The translations under genes were made by a program, and so were the position numbers. Below, piece by piece: positions 6,708 to 15,700 of a stretch of DNA of 64,000 bases. Location: positions 372,001 through 436,000 of the forward strand of contig NZ_SAYT01000007.1 of NCBI RefSeq assembly GCF_004296575.1, in the 5' to 3' direction. Source of the stretch: Dyella amyloliquefaciens. GTDB lineage: Bacteria; Pseudomonadota; Gammaproteobacteria; Xanthomonadales; Rhodanobacteraceae. The stretch's first letter is position 1, and every line of letters starts with the position of its first letter. A model generated the notes under the pieces. It was given only the letters and a program-made list of their open reading frames with translations, did not search any database and was not told where the DNA came from.

Positions 6708-8504
6708 ATGCGTTACCTGATCTTTGCATGCCTGCTATGCCTTTCGTGGCTGGCGCGTCCCGCCCAGGCCGCCGACGTCGCCTGGTGGAACGACGACTGG
6801 ACCTACCGCAAGGCCATCACCATCGACACCACGCCCAAGGGCGGCGCCATGACGCCGGCCGCTGGGCGCGTGCCGCTGCTGGTGCGCCTGCACTCGGGCA
6901 ACTTCCAGTTCGACGGTGTAGCGAAGAACGGCGCTGACCTGCGCTTCATCGCCGCCGACGGCAAGACGCCGCTGAACTATGAAGTGGAAACCTTCGACCC
7001 CGTGATGGGCGTGGGCCAGATCTGGGTGGACACCAGCGACCTGCCGACCAACGGGCAGCAGGCCATCTGGATGTACTACGGCAACAGCAAGGCGCCGGTG
7101 CAGAGCAGCGGTGCGGCGACCTTCGATGCCGACTACACGCTGGTGTATCACTTCGACGAAGCCGCGGGCACGCCGTCCAAGGACGCCACGGCCTACGCCA
7201 ACCACGCCCAGAAGGGCAGCGTGCGCACGGTCGACGGCGGCATCGTCGGCCGTGCCGCGCGTTTCGATGGCACTGGGTCGATCGAACTGCCGGCCAGCAC
7301 GTCGCTCAACGTTACCGATGGTGGCAGCTTCACCTTCAGCGCCTGGATCAAGCTGGATACCTTGCCGACGACGCCGACGGCGCTGTATGCACGTCGCCAT
7401 CAGGGCCACGCCTTGTTGATCGGCCTGGACGGCGGCGCCCCCTTCGTCGAGGTCGACGGCGCGCAGCCGCAGCGTTCGACCGCCGGCGAGCCGCTGAAGG
7501 CCGGGCAGTGGACCTATCTCGCTGTCACCGGCGAGGCGGGCCATGTGCGCCTTTACGTGAATGGCCGTCCGTACGGTGAAGTGGCTTCGTCGCTTCCGGC
7601 GCTCAGCTCAGCCGCCACGCTAGGTGGTGATGTCGCCGGTCCCGGCGAAACGGCGCTGGGCAACTTCAACGGCGAGATGGACGAGCTGCGTCTGTCGCGT
7701 GTGGCGCGTCCGGAAGCGCTGATCGCCATGGATGCGGTGACGCAGGGTGCGGAATCGCGCCTGCTGCAGTACGGCGAGGACGAGAAGAAGGCCGGCTTCG
7801 GTTTCGGCTACTTCGGCATCATCGTGAAGTCGGTGACGGCCGATGCGTGGGTGGTGATCGGCATCCTGCTGGTGATGGCGCTGATTTCCTGGGTGGTGAT
7901 GTGGAACAAGGCCCGCTACGTCGGCACGGTGACCAACGCCAACGACCGCTTCCTCGATCGCTTCCGCGGCTTGGGCAGCGACCTGCTCGGCATGTCCGAC
8001 GCGCAGGGTAGCTCCAAGGACTTCGCCGATTCCTCGCTGTATCGCCTCTATGAGATCGGCAAGAAGGAGGTGTGGCGCCGCCGCGACAGCCACGGTCGCG
8101 TGGTGATCGCCAGCGAGTCGATCGCGGCCATCCGCGCCGTGATGGATTCGACCCTGGTGCGCGAGAACCAGAAGCTGTCGCGCTCGATGGTGATGCTGAC
8201 CATCGCCATTTCCGGCGGTCCGTTCCTGGGCCTGCTCGGTACGGTGGTGGGCGTGATGATCACCTTCGCCGCCATCGCCGCGGCAGGCGACGTCAACGTC
8301 AACGCCATCGCGCCCGGTATCGCCGCCGCGCTGCTGGCGACCGTCGCCGGCCTGTTCGTCGCGATTCCCGCGCTGTTTGGCTACAACTACCTGTTGACGC
8401 GAAACAAGGCGGTGACGGCGAACATGCAGGTGTTCGTCGACGAGTTCGTGACGCGCCTCGCCGAGCTTCATCGGGACATAGACCAGATCACGGTCACTGC
8501 CTGA
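6708..8504 (+). CDS. ExbB/TolQ/MotA-type proton channel protein fused to periplasmic DUF2341 and LamG-like domains
   Basis: 598 residues. I chose the ATG at 6708 because it opens a clear signal peptide (MRYLIFACLLCLSWLARPAQA) and has AGGGGTGG upstream. Mature order: DUF2341 at about residues 22-150 (WWNDDWTYRKAITIDT, then IWMYYGN); a concanavalin/LamG-like jelly roll at about 155-350 (FTFSAWIKLDTLP, GHVRLYVNGRPYGEV); a membrane helix at about 380-400; a cytoplasmic stretch; then the two conserved ExbB helices (LTIAISGGPFLGLLGTVVG at about 496-514, and around 535-565). So a probable carbohydrate-binding periplasmic part sits on a TonB-complex motor. The ExbD gene starts 11 bp downstream. Similar fusions occur in PdtA/PdtB-type clusters. 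Inferred role: energises the TonB-like protein of this locus and may contact its substrate. Confidence 0.85.
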   Translation: MRYLIFACLLCLSWLARPAQAADVAWWNDDWTYRKAITIDTTPKGGAMTPAAGRVPLLVRLHSGNFQFDGVAKNGADLRFIAADGKTPLNYEVETFDPVMGVGQIWVDTSDLPTNGQQAIWMYYGNSKAPVQSSGAATFDADYTLVYHFDEAAGTPSKDATAYANHAQKGSVRTVDGGIVGRAARFDGTGSIELPASTSLNVTDGGSFTFSAWIKLDTLPTTPTALYARRHQGHALLIGLDGGAPFVEVDGAQPQRSTAGEPLKAGQWTYLAVTGEAGHVRLYVNGRPYGEVASSLPALSSAATLGGDVAGPGETALGNFNGEMDELRLSRVARPEALIAMDAVTQGAESRLLQYGEDEKKAGFGFGYFGIIVKSVTADAWVVIGILLVMALISWVVMWNKARYVGTVTNANDRFLDRFRGLGSDLLGMSDAQGSSKDFADSSLYRLYEIGKKEVWRRRDSHGRVVIASESIAAIRAVMDSTLVRENQKLSRSMVMLTIAISGGPFLGLLGTVVGVMITFAAIAAAGDVNVNAIAPGIAAALLATVAGLFVAIPALFGYNYLLTRNKAVTANMQVFVDEFVTRLAELHRDIDQITVTA

Positions 8505-8515
8505 GGAGAGCGGCC

Positions 8516-8920
8516 ATGCAGGTCCAAGACGACGACAAGCCGTACGACGACATCAACATCACGCCCATGCTGGACCTGGCTTACGTGCTGCTGGTGATCT
8601 TCATCATCATGACCACGGCCTCGGTGCAGGGAGTGAAGGTGAACCTGCCCAAGGCCAGCGCTTCGGTGAGCCTGGCCAAGCCGCAGACCAAGGCCATCAC
8701 GGTGTCCGACAGCGGGCAGATCTTCCTGGATGCGTTCCCGGTGACCCTGGGTGAGCTGGAGCAGCGCCTGCGCACGCAGAAGGCCGTCACGCCCGATTTC
8801 CCGGTGATCGTGAAGGGCGATGCCAACGTGCAGTACCAGAAGGTGGTCGACATTCTCGATCTACTGCGGCGGCTCGATCTCTCGCAGGTCGGTCTGGTCA
8901 CCGGCAAGCAGCAAGACTGA
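8516..8920 (+). CDS. exbD: ExbD/TolR-family proton channel subunit
   Basis: 134 residues; the ATG at 8516 has GAGGAGAG just upstream. One N-terminal membrane helix (residues 18-38, MLDLAYVLLVIFIIMTTAS) carries the conserved channel aspartate, here Asp20, after the invariant-looking NITPMLD. The periplasmic domain of about 95 residues follows (ITVSDSGQIFLD, VIVKGDANVQYQKVVDILDLL), normal for the family. It sits between the ExbB fusion (11 bp upstream) and the TonB-like gene (17 bp downstream), so the three should form one proton-driven complex in the inner membrane. It is distinct from any housekeeping TonB or Tol system, none of which lies in this window. Confidence 0.92.
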   Translation: MQVQDDDKPYDDINITPMLDLAYVLLVIFIIMTTASVQGVKVNLPKASASVSLAKPQTKAITVSDSGQIFLDAFPVTLGELEQRLRTQKAVTPDFPVIVKGDANVQYQKVVDILDLLRRLDLSQVGLVTGKQQD

Positions 8921-8937
8921 CGGTGCGAGGACCCTTC

Positions 8938-9612
8938 ATGAACGCACCGGCATCAAGGAATGGCGCATGGAAGCGCTGGCGCGGACGCATCGTCGTCGCG
9001 GCAGTGGTGATCGTCGTCGGGTTGTTGCTGTGGCATTTCGCGGGGCACCAGGTGGGCGTGCGGCGTTCGGCGCCGCGCATCGCCACCATCACGCCGCTGC
9101 CGCCACCGCCGCCTCCGCCAAAGGAAAAGCCGCCCGAACCCAAGAAGGTCGAGGAAACCAAGCAGGAAGTACCCAAGCCCAACGAGCCGATGAAGCCGGT
9201 GGACGCGCCCAAGCAGGCGCCCGATCTCGCCAAGCAGGTGACCATCAACGGGCCGGCCCAGGCGGGCAACGACTCGTTCAACATCGGCGCGGGCGATGGC
9301 GGCGGCATGGTCGGCAACGGCGGCGGGAACGGCATCGGTGGTGCGTCGTACGAGCAGTACCTCGGCTATGCGCTACAGCAGGCGATCGAGCGCGACGACC
9401 GCACGCGCCGGCTGGCGTTCGAGGTCAAGGCCAGCCTGTGGATCGAGTCCGACGGGCGCATCTCCCGCGTGGAGCTGCTGACGCCCAGCGGTTCCTCCAC
9501 GACCGACCAGGCCCTGATCAGCGTGCTGCAGGGCCTGCATATCGATACGCCGCCACCGGCCACATTGCGCATGCCCGTGCGCGCGGCCATCCGGGGACGG
9601 CGACCCGCATGA
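8938..9612 (+). CDS. TonB-like energy transducer
   Basis: 224 residues from the ATG at 8938, with GCGAGGA upstream (GTG at 8923 is the alternative). A basic start is followed by one membrane anchor (VVAAVVIVVGLLLWHF, about residues 19-34), a Pro/Lys/Glu-rich periplasm-spanning stretch (PLPPPPPPPKEKPPEPKK, about 53-70 and on to 100), a Gly/Asn-rich linker (about 120-140) and a TonB C-terminal domain in the last 80 residues (FEVKASLWIESDGRISRVELL). The C-terminal domain aligns with the end of the STN protein at 2271. Likely partners are the ExbB fusion and ExbD just upstream; the outer-membrane target is unknown, with the TpsB, the porin and TpsA as candidates. Confidence 0.85.
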   Translation: MNAPASRNGAWKRWRGRIVVAAVVIVVGLLLWHFAGHQVGVRRSAPRIATITPLPPPPPPPKEKPPEPKKVEETKQEVPKPNEPMKPVDAPKQAPDLAKQVTINGPAQAGNDSFNIGAGDGGGMVGNGGGNGIGGASYEQYLGYALQQAIERDDRTRRLAFEVKASLWIESDGRISRVELLTPSGSSTTDQALISVLQGLHIDTPPPATLRMPVRAAIRGRRPA

Positions 9613-9673
9613 ACACCTCTTTTTTGCTCTTCCCTTGCTTGCCGCACGGCAACACCACGCATTGGAGAAAGTC

Positions 9674-11437
9674 ATGAGTTCCAGGAATGCTCTTCGCGCG
9701 GGCGCGCGCCCTTTGCGCCGCGCGCTGTGCGTCAGTATCGCCATGCTGCTGGCGGCCACCGCGTTGCCCGCGCTGGCGCAGGATGCGGCCCCGTCGCCCA
9801 ACGCCACCATCAACCTGATCCGGCTGATGGTGAAGAAGGGGTTGATCACGCAGTCCGATGCCGATGGCCTCATCTCGCAGGCGAATACGGAAGCCGCACA
9901 GGCGCAGCGTGCCGCCACCGCGGCCCAGGCAGCGACGGCGCCGGCCGACGGTGCGCATCCGGGCGACGTGCGCGTCACTTATGTGCCCCAGAGCGTGCGA
10001 AACGAGATCCGCGACCAGGTAAAGCAGGAAGTCATCGCGCAGGCCAAGACCGAGCACTGGGCCGAGCCCAATGCCCTGCCGGAATGGCTGGACCGGATCA
10101 GCTGGTCGGGGGACATCCGCGTGCGCGACGAATCGTGGCTGTACAGCCGCAGCAATTCGCCGTACTTCATCGACTACGCGACGCTCAACAAGAACGGCCC
10201 GTTCGACATCAACCAGATTTCGCAGGGCACCAATCCGCCCATCCTCAATTCGCAGCAGAACCGCATGTCCATCCTGGACATGCAGGCTCACCTGGCCTTG
10301 ACCGCCAAGGTGGCCGACACGGTGACGGCGGGTGTGCGCATCGGCACTGGCAACGACAACAACCCCGTGTCCACCACGCAATACCTCGGCGGCGGCCTGG
10401 TGAAGAAGGATCTCTGGCTGGACCGCGCGTGGATCAACTGGCATCCGTACGCGTGGGGTTCGTTCACGGCCGGTCGCATGGAAGACCCGTTCTTCGTTAC
10501 TGACCTTATCTATTCGCCGGAACTGAACTTCGACGGCATTGCCGGCAAGTTCAAGGTGCCGTTCAACGACGAGTTCGAAGGCTTTGCCACGGCCGGCATG
10601 TTCCCGATCCAGTACACGGGCAACAACTCGCCGTCGCAGGCGTTCGGCTACGACAAGAACCATTCGGACGAGCGCTGGCTCTCTGCCGCGCAGCTGGGCG
10701 TGACCTGGCACATCAACGACGACATGCAGTGGAAGGCGGCGCTGGCCTACTACTTCTTCGATGGCATGCGCGGCAAGCTGTCCGAGCCGTGCCCCATCTA
10801 TACCGGCATCAACTACTGCAGCACGGATGACGATGCGCCCTCGTACATGCTGAAGGGCAATACGCTGTTCCTGCTGCGCGACATCGTGCCGGATCCGTCC
10901 TCGCCGTCCAATTACGCGCAGCCGCAGTTCGTCGGCTTGTCCTACGACTATCACCTGGCCAACGTCACTTCGACGTTCGACTTCAAGATCGGCGAGACCC
11001 CTGCACGCATCCAGGCCGACTATGTGCGCAACATGGCCTACCACGCCAAGGACGCGCTGACGCGTTACGCCAACGGTCTCGGCACGCCGGTGAACAACTA
11101 CGAAAGCGGTACCACCCCGGCGGAGACCGGTCCGTACAAGAGCGGCCCGGTGGGCTGGCTGGTGCGCGGCATCCTGGGCAATCCCAACCCGATGGCGGCG
11201 AACGACTGGAACGTCACCTTCGGCTACAAGTACCTGGAGCCCGACGCCGCAATCGATGGCCTGACCGACGTGAACTTCCACCTGGGCGGCACCAATGCCA
11301 AGGGCTTCGTCTTCACCGCGGACTACGGCATCGCCACGCGCACCTGGCTGTCTGCGCGCTACTTCAACGCCAAGCAGGTGTACGGCCCGCCGCTGTCCAT
11401 CGACGTGGTGCAGCTTGAGATCAACACCAAGTTCTGA
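9674..11437 (+). CDS. Putative outer-membrane porin of the TPS cluster
   Basis: 587 residues; the ATG at 9674 has GGAGAAA upstream and opens a signal peptide ending near ALAQDA. A short region (about 35-65) resembles an SHOCT-like or helical pair (LIRLMVKKGLITQSDADGLI), then an Ala/Gln-rich stretch and a long beta-barrel with alternating aromatic strands (WLDRAWINWHPYAWGSFTAGRM, WKAALAYYFFDG, WNVTFGYKYLEPDAAIDG) ending in an aromatic residue (LEINTKF), the outer-membrane insertion signal. It fits the family annotated simply as putative porin. It is cotranscribed with the TonB set 61 bp upstream and the coiled-coil gene 11 bp downstream. What passes through it is unknown; linkage to ExbB, ExbD and TonB is inference. 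Confidence 0.8.
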   Translation: MSSRNALRAGARPLRRALCVSIAMLLAATALPALAQDAAPSPNATINLIRLMVKKGLITQSDADGLISQANTEAAQAQRAATAAQAATAPADGAHPGDVRVTYVPQSVRNEIRDQVKQEVIAQAKTEHWAEPNALPEWLDRISWSGDIRVRDESWLYSRSNSPYFIDYATLNKNGPFDINQISQGTNPPILNSQQNRMSILDMQAHLALTAKVADTVTAGVRIGTGNDNNPVSTTQYLGGGLVKKDLWLDRAWINWHPYAWGSFTAGRMEDPFFVTDLIYSPELNFDGIAGKFKVPFNDEFEGFATAGMFPIQYTGNNSPSQAFGYDKNHSDERWLSAAQLGVTWHINDDMQWKAALAYYFFDGMRGKLSEPCPIYTGINYCSTDDDAPSYMLKGNTLFLLRDIVPDPSSPSNYAQPQFVGLSYDYHLANVTSTFDFKIGETPARIQADYVRNMAYHAKDALTRYANGLGTPVNNYESGTTPAETGPYKSGPVGWLVRGILGNPNPMAANDWNVTFGYKYLEPDAAIDGLTDVNFHLGGTNAKGFVFTADYGIATRTWLSARYFNAKQVYGPPLSIDVVQLEINTKF

Positions 11438-11448
11438 GGAGGTCGCGC

Positions 11449-12072
11449 ATGAATATCCCATCTCGCCTGGGCGTTGCCCTTGTGGTGCTAGGACTCGGTA
11501 GCTCGCTGCACGCGCAAGCCCTGGAGGAGCAATTGCGCAGCCAGCTGCGTGATGCTCGCAGCCAGTTGCAGGATCTGCAGAACGAGCAGGCCAGCTGGCA
11601 GGCGCAGAAGGCCTCCGCCGAAACCGAGCGCGACCAGGCCCGCAAGGCGCTGGAGCAGTCGCAGGCGGAGCTTGCCCGGTACAAGTCCGGCGCCGCCGGC
11701 GATGGCGCTGCGTTGAAGAACGAACGCGACGCACGGCAGCGCGCCGAAGCATCGTTGCAGCAGGACCGTGCAGCCACCGCGCAGAACGCGGCACGCCTGC
11801 AGGAGCAGCAGGGCCGCAACACCGCGCTCGCTACGCAACTGGAATCGACCCGCAAGGAGCTTTCCACCTGCACGGCGCGAAACGAGGCGCTGTACAAGGT
11901 CGGCAACGAAGTGGTCGACGCCTATGCCCATATGGACATGGGCACCGTCATGGCTTCGCGCCAGCCGTTCGCCGCCTCGGCGCGGGTGAAACTGGAAGAC
12001 GCGGCACAGGGTTACGGCGATCGTCTCTACGAACAGCGATACCGGCCCGCCGCCGAGGTGCCGCAGCCGTGA
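11449..12072 (+). CDS. Periplasmic coiled-coil protein of the TPS cluster
   Basis: 207 residues with AGGAGG upstream of the ATG and a signal peptide ending near LHAQA. From about residue 24 to 145 the sequence is a continuous Gln/Ala/Arg/Glu-rich coiled coil (LEEQLRSQLRDARSQLQDLQ, then heptads to QLESTRKELSTC). A short globular C-terminus follows (NEALYKVGNEVVDAYAHMDMGTVM, then YGDRLYEQRYRP). I do not recognise the family by name. Position between the porin and the small gene at 12072 and export to the periplasm suggest a chaperone, tether or spacer in secretion of the exoprotein, but nothing in the sequence proves that. Its stop overlaps the start of the next gene. Confidence 0.7.
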   Translation: MNIPSRLGVALVVLGLGSSLHAQALEEQLRSQLRDARSQLQDLQNEQASWQAQKASAETERDQARKALEQSQAELARYKSGAAGDGAALKNERDARQRAEASLQQDRAATAQNAARLQEQQGRNTALATQLESTRKELSTCTARNEALYKVGNEVVDAYAHMDMGTVMASRQPFAASARVKLEDAAQGYGDRLYEQRYRPAAEVPQP

Positions 12073-12476
12073 TGGCCCGGTGCGCGAGCGGACACAAGCC
12101 GCTTCGCGCATGGTGGTGCTTCGTTGCCTGTTCGGTGTGGGTGTGGGCCAGCGGTGCACCCGTCACGGCGGCCGAGCCGGCGTCATCGGCGTCGGTGCCG
12201 CCCCCCAGTTGCGTGGACGTCAGCATCAACCAGCACTCGGTGCTGGCGTTCGATTGCCTGAGTCGCGCGCTGGCGGGCGGCTCCACCGCGCCGGCAGCGC
12301 CAGCGCCTGCGCTCGATCCGGTGGCAAGCGAGCCATCCAATCGGCAGGTGGGGCAGTACAACTTTTCCGCGCTGAGCCATCGCATGGGTTCCAACCTCGG
12401 TAAGTCGGTCTTGCCGCAGCGTCCGCCGGCGGCCATACCGCCGACACCCGCCATGCAGCTCGCGCCGGGGCATTGA
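12072..12476 (+). CDS. Small secreted protein of unknown function, TPS cluster
   Basis: 134 residues. The ATG at 12072 shares its A with the preceding stop (TGATG); a GTG one codon earlier is also possible. It has a signal peptide (AWWCFVACSVWVWASGAPVTA), then a short conserved-looking core with two cysteines (CVDVSINQHSVLAFDCLSRALAG split by 13 residues), which could form a disulfide in the periplasm, and a Pro/Ala-rich tail. I do not recognise the family. It is the last gene before the second ECF promoter and tpsA, so it is most simply a component of the same system. Confidence 0.6.
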   Translation: MARCASGHKPLRAWWCFVACSVWVWASGAPVTAAEPASSASVPPPSCVDVSINQHSVLAFDCLSRALAGGSTAPAAPAPALDPVASEPSNRQVGQYNFSALSHRMGSNLGKSVLPQRPPAAIPPTPAMQLAPGH

Positions 12477-12566
12477 ATGCACATCCATGACAGCCGATGT
12501 GACGACCCCGTGTCCGTGAGACAGGTGGAGCGAAGCAGGGCGTGCTCATGAAGTTTTGGTGACAAC

Positions 12567-12598
12567 GGTTCAGTCGCGCTGCATGGCGGACGTCTTTA
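12567..12598 (+). promoter_or_regulatory. ECF sigma-dependent promoter of tpsA (box B)
   Basis: GGTTCAGTC at 12567-12575, 15 bases, then CGTCTTTA from 12591. It repeats box A at 4663 in both words and in exact spacing, and again has CATGAA plus a T-rich run and GTGAC upstream (12547-12563). It gives tpsA its own transcript start about 110 bp ahead of the GTG start, separate from the tpsB-to-12476 transcript, while keeping both under the same sigma factor. Confidence 0.75.
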
Positions 12599-12709
12599 CT
12601 TCCGATACGCAGCGTCTTTTCGAGCGGCTTTCCGCGCATGGGGAAAGCGTCTCTACGCGTCCGGGACGCGAACGCCAGCAGCCATGAAACGACAAGGGAT
12701 AGGGGTCTC

Positions 12710-15700
12710 GTGAGCAAGACGGTCAGGTCGCAAAAGGTTTCCGCCACATCGTCGCGCGCCGTACCTGGCCGACGCCCCCTGGCGCAGTGGATTGCCGCTG
12801 CACTGGCCATGAGTGCCATGCATGCGCATGCCGGCACACCGGCGCTCAGCCAGGCCTGGCTGGCCGGGCAGCGTAACAACGCCGCCGCGCCAACGCCCAA
12901 TGCGAACGCCGCCACCGGCAATCTGCCCGATACAAGCGGACTGGCCGCGCAGACCTCGGGGCAGTTGTTGCAGCAACGCGTGGTGCAGCAATCCATCGCC
13001 AATCTCAACAATGCGGCGGCGGCCGTCGCCGCGCAGATCAGCGCGCAACAGGTTGCCCAGCAGGCCGCGCAGCAGTTGGCCAATCCGGTACCCGATGGCA
13101 TCGCCGCAGGCGGCCTGCAGGTGGCGGCGGGTGTGTCCAGCAATCCCTTGCTGTGGCAGAACGCCAGCGTGCCCGTGCAGACCACCGGCGCCGGCAAGAC
13201 CACGGTGCAGGTCAAGCAGACGGCGCAGAAGGCCATCCTTACCTGGGACAGCTTCAACATTGGCCGCAACACCACGCTCTATTTCAACCAGAGCGGCGGC
13301 ACGCAATCGGATAACAGCAACAACTGGATCGTGCTCAACCGCATCACCGATCCCAGTGGCAATCCCAGTCAGATCTTTGGCCAGATCAAGGCCGAAGGTA
13401 CGGTCTACCTGCTCAACCGCAACGGCATCCTGTTTGGCGCGGGCAGCCAGGTGAACACGGGCTCGTTGCTGGCCAGTTCGTTGGACCTGTTCAGTAGTGA
13501 CGTCAATGCCAGCAATGCGGCCTTCTTCAATGGCGGCATTTCAGGGGCGCAGTCGAACAACGGCTTGTTTTCGAGTGCATTCACCGATGGACGAAACCAC
13601 GATGTGGTGATTGAAAAGGGTGCGTCGATCACCACGGGCGCGCAGGGCTTCGCGCTGATCGCTGCGCCGAATGTATCCAACGCAGGATCGATCGTTGCCA
13701 ACGATGGGCAAGCCATTCTTGCCGCCGGTTCCAGCTTCGCCAATCCCAAGGGAAGCGCCAGCGGCGGCGCGCTCCAGCTGCTCAATACGTCGACGGCCAG
13801 CACGGGGCAGGGCAATGCATCGAACACCGGCCTGATCGAGTCGCGGCGTGGGCAAGTGCATATGCTCGGCTATAACGTGCTGCAGGGTGGCGTGGCGCTG
13901 GCTTCGACCAGCATCAGTTACCCGGGCAGCATCGAACTTACCGCCGGGCTGGGAGGCGTGCCGGATGCGTCGGCACCCGGTGGCGCGCTTTTCACTCAGA
14001 GCGGTAGCCTGGTACTCGCGCCAGGCTCGGTCACTGCGATCCTGCCGGAGAAGGACGGCAGTACCACGTCATCCACCGCGGCGGCGGACGCGGCTTTCAA
14101 GGAAAGCTCGCTCGCCCTTTACGGCGGAACGGCTACCTTCCAGGCGGGTTCGCTGCTGGAAGCACCGAGTGCCTCGCTCAGCGTCACGGCCATGACCGAT
14201 CAGGGCGATACACGCCCCACGTCTGGCCGGATCTATGTCGATGCGGGCGCCGTGGTCGATGTATCAGGTCTCGCAAACGTCAGCCTGCCCATGTCGGCGC
14301 TGTTGGTGACCGTGCCGCGAGTCGGCCAGAACGAGTTGGCTGACTCGCCGTTGTTGCGCAACAGCTTTCTCTACACGCAAAAGAACGTGCTGATCGACAG
14401 CACGCAGAGTGGCACGCGTGCCGACGGGCTCGACTGGGTGGGGAGCCCCATCCTCAATGTGGCCGGCTACGTGCGGAACATGCCGCGCGACATCCAGCAG
14501 CTGATGACCAAGGGCGGTGCCGTCTCGCTCAACGGCGACGAGGTCATCGTGCGCAATGGCGCGCAACTGAACCTGGATGGCGGCTATGTCGCCTACCAGG
14601 CGGGCTGGGTGACCACGCCGAATCTGCTGGGCGCGAATGGTCGCGTCTACAACATCGCCAACGCCGATCCCAACATGGATTACGTGGGTTTCGCGGGCGA
14701 TTTCTCGGTGGTGCATTCGCGCTGGGGCATTACCGAAAGCTACAACAACCCCTTGCTCGCCGGTGTCGGGCGGTGGGACCCGGGCTACGTCGTGGGTAGC
14801 GATGCCGGTACGCTCAGCGTGACAGCGGGCAACGCGCTGGTGCTGGATGGACAGATCAGCGCGCAAGCCTTTACGGGTCGCAACCAGGCGGAGCAGGGCA
14901 AGCAGCCCAGCGGTGGCACCTTCGACCTGAACGATATCGGCACGGCTTACTTCGAGCGGACCAATTACGCCAAGGGCATCCTGTTGCAGCAGTCCGCGCT
15001 GGTGCTGGACAACGAAGTACCGGGTTTCGACGCAAGCACGTCGTGGGATGCTGTATTGGCATCGCAACCCGCGGATACCGGCGTCGCGACGGATCAGCGC
15101 TACTGGCTGCCGGTGTCGGCCGACATGATCCAAAACGCGGGGCTTGCCAACGTCAGCCTTACCGCGAGTCAGGGTGGCAAGTCATCATCCAGCGGTGAGA
15201 TTGTCGAGCAGGCCGGCACGCAGTTCAGCGTCGTGCCGGGCGGCAGCATTGCGCTGTCCGGATCACACATCGACCTGTTCGGCACGCTGAGCGCTGCTGC
15301 CGGAACCATCGCGGTCACGTCGGTGGGGCCTTCCGTGACATTGGGCTTGGGCACGCAGGCGTCGCCGGACCTTCCTGTCGACGGCAACATCACCGTCGGG
15401 ACCGGCGCGACGCTGAGCACGCGCGGCCTGTGGGTGAACGACAGCGGCCGCGGTGCAGACGGCCAGATCGGCGATCGCTACGTCAACGGCGGCTCGATTT
15501 CGCTGACCACGCAGCAGGCTTTGCAGCCGACGAACGGCAGCCTTGACGGCACGGGCTCGATCATCCTGCAAAACGGCAGCACGCTGGATGTGTCCGGTGG
15601 CGGTTATGTCGGCATCAACGATGTGGTTGAACGCAGCCAGGGTGTGCCAGTGGGGCACGGAGGTGACATCACCCTCACGACCTATGCGGTCGGAAGTGCG

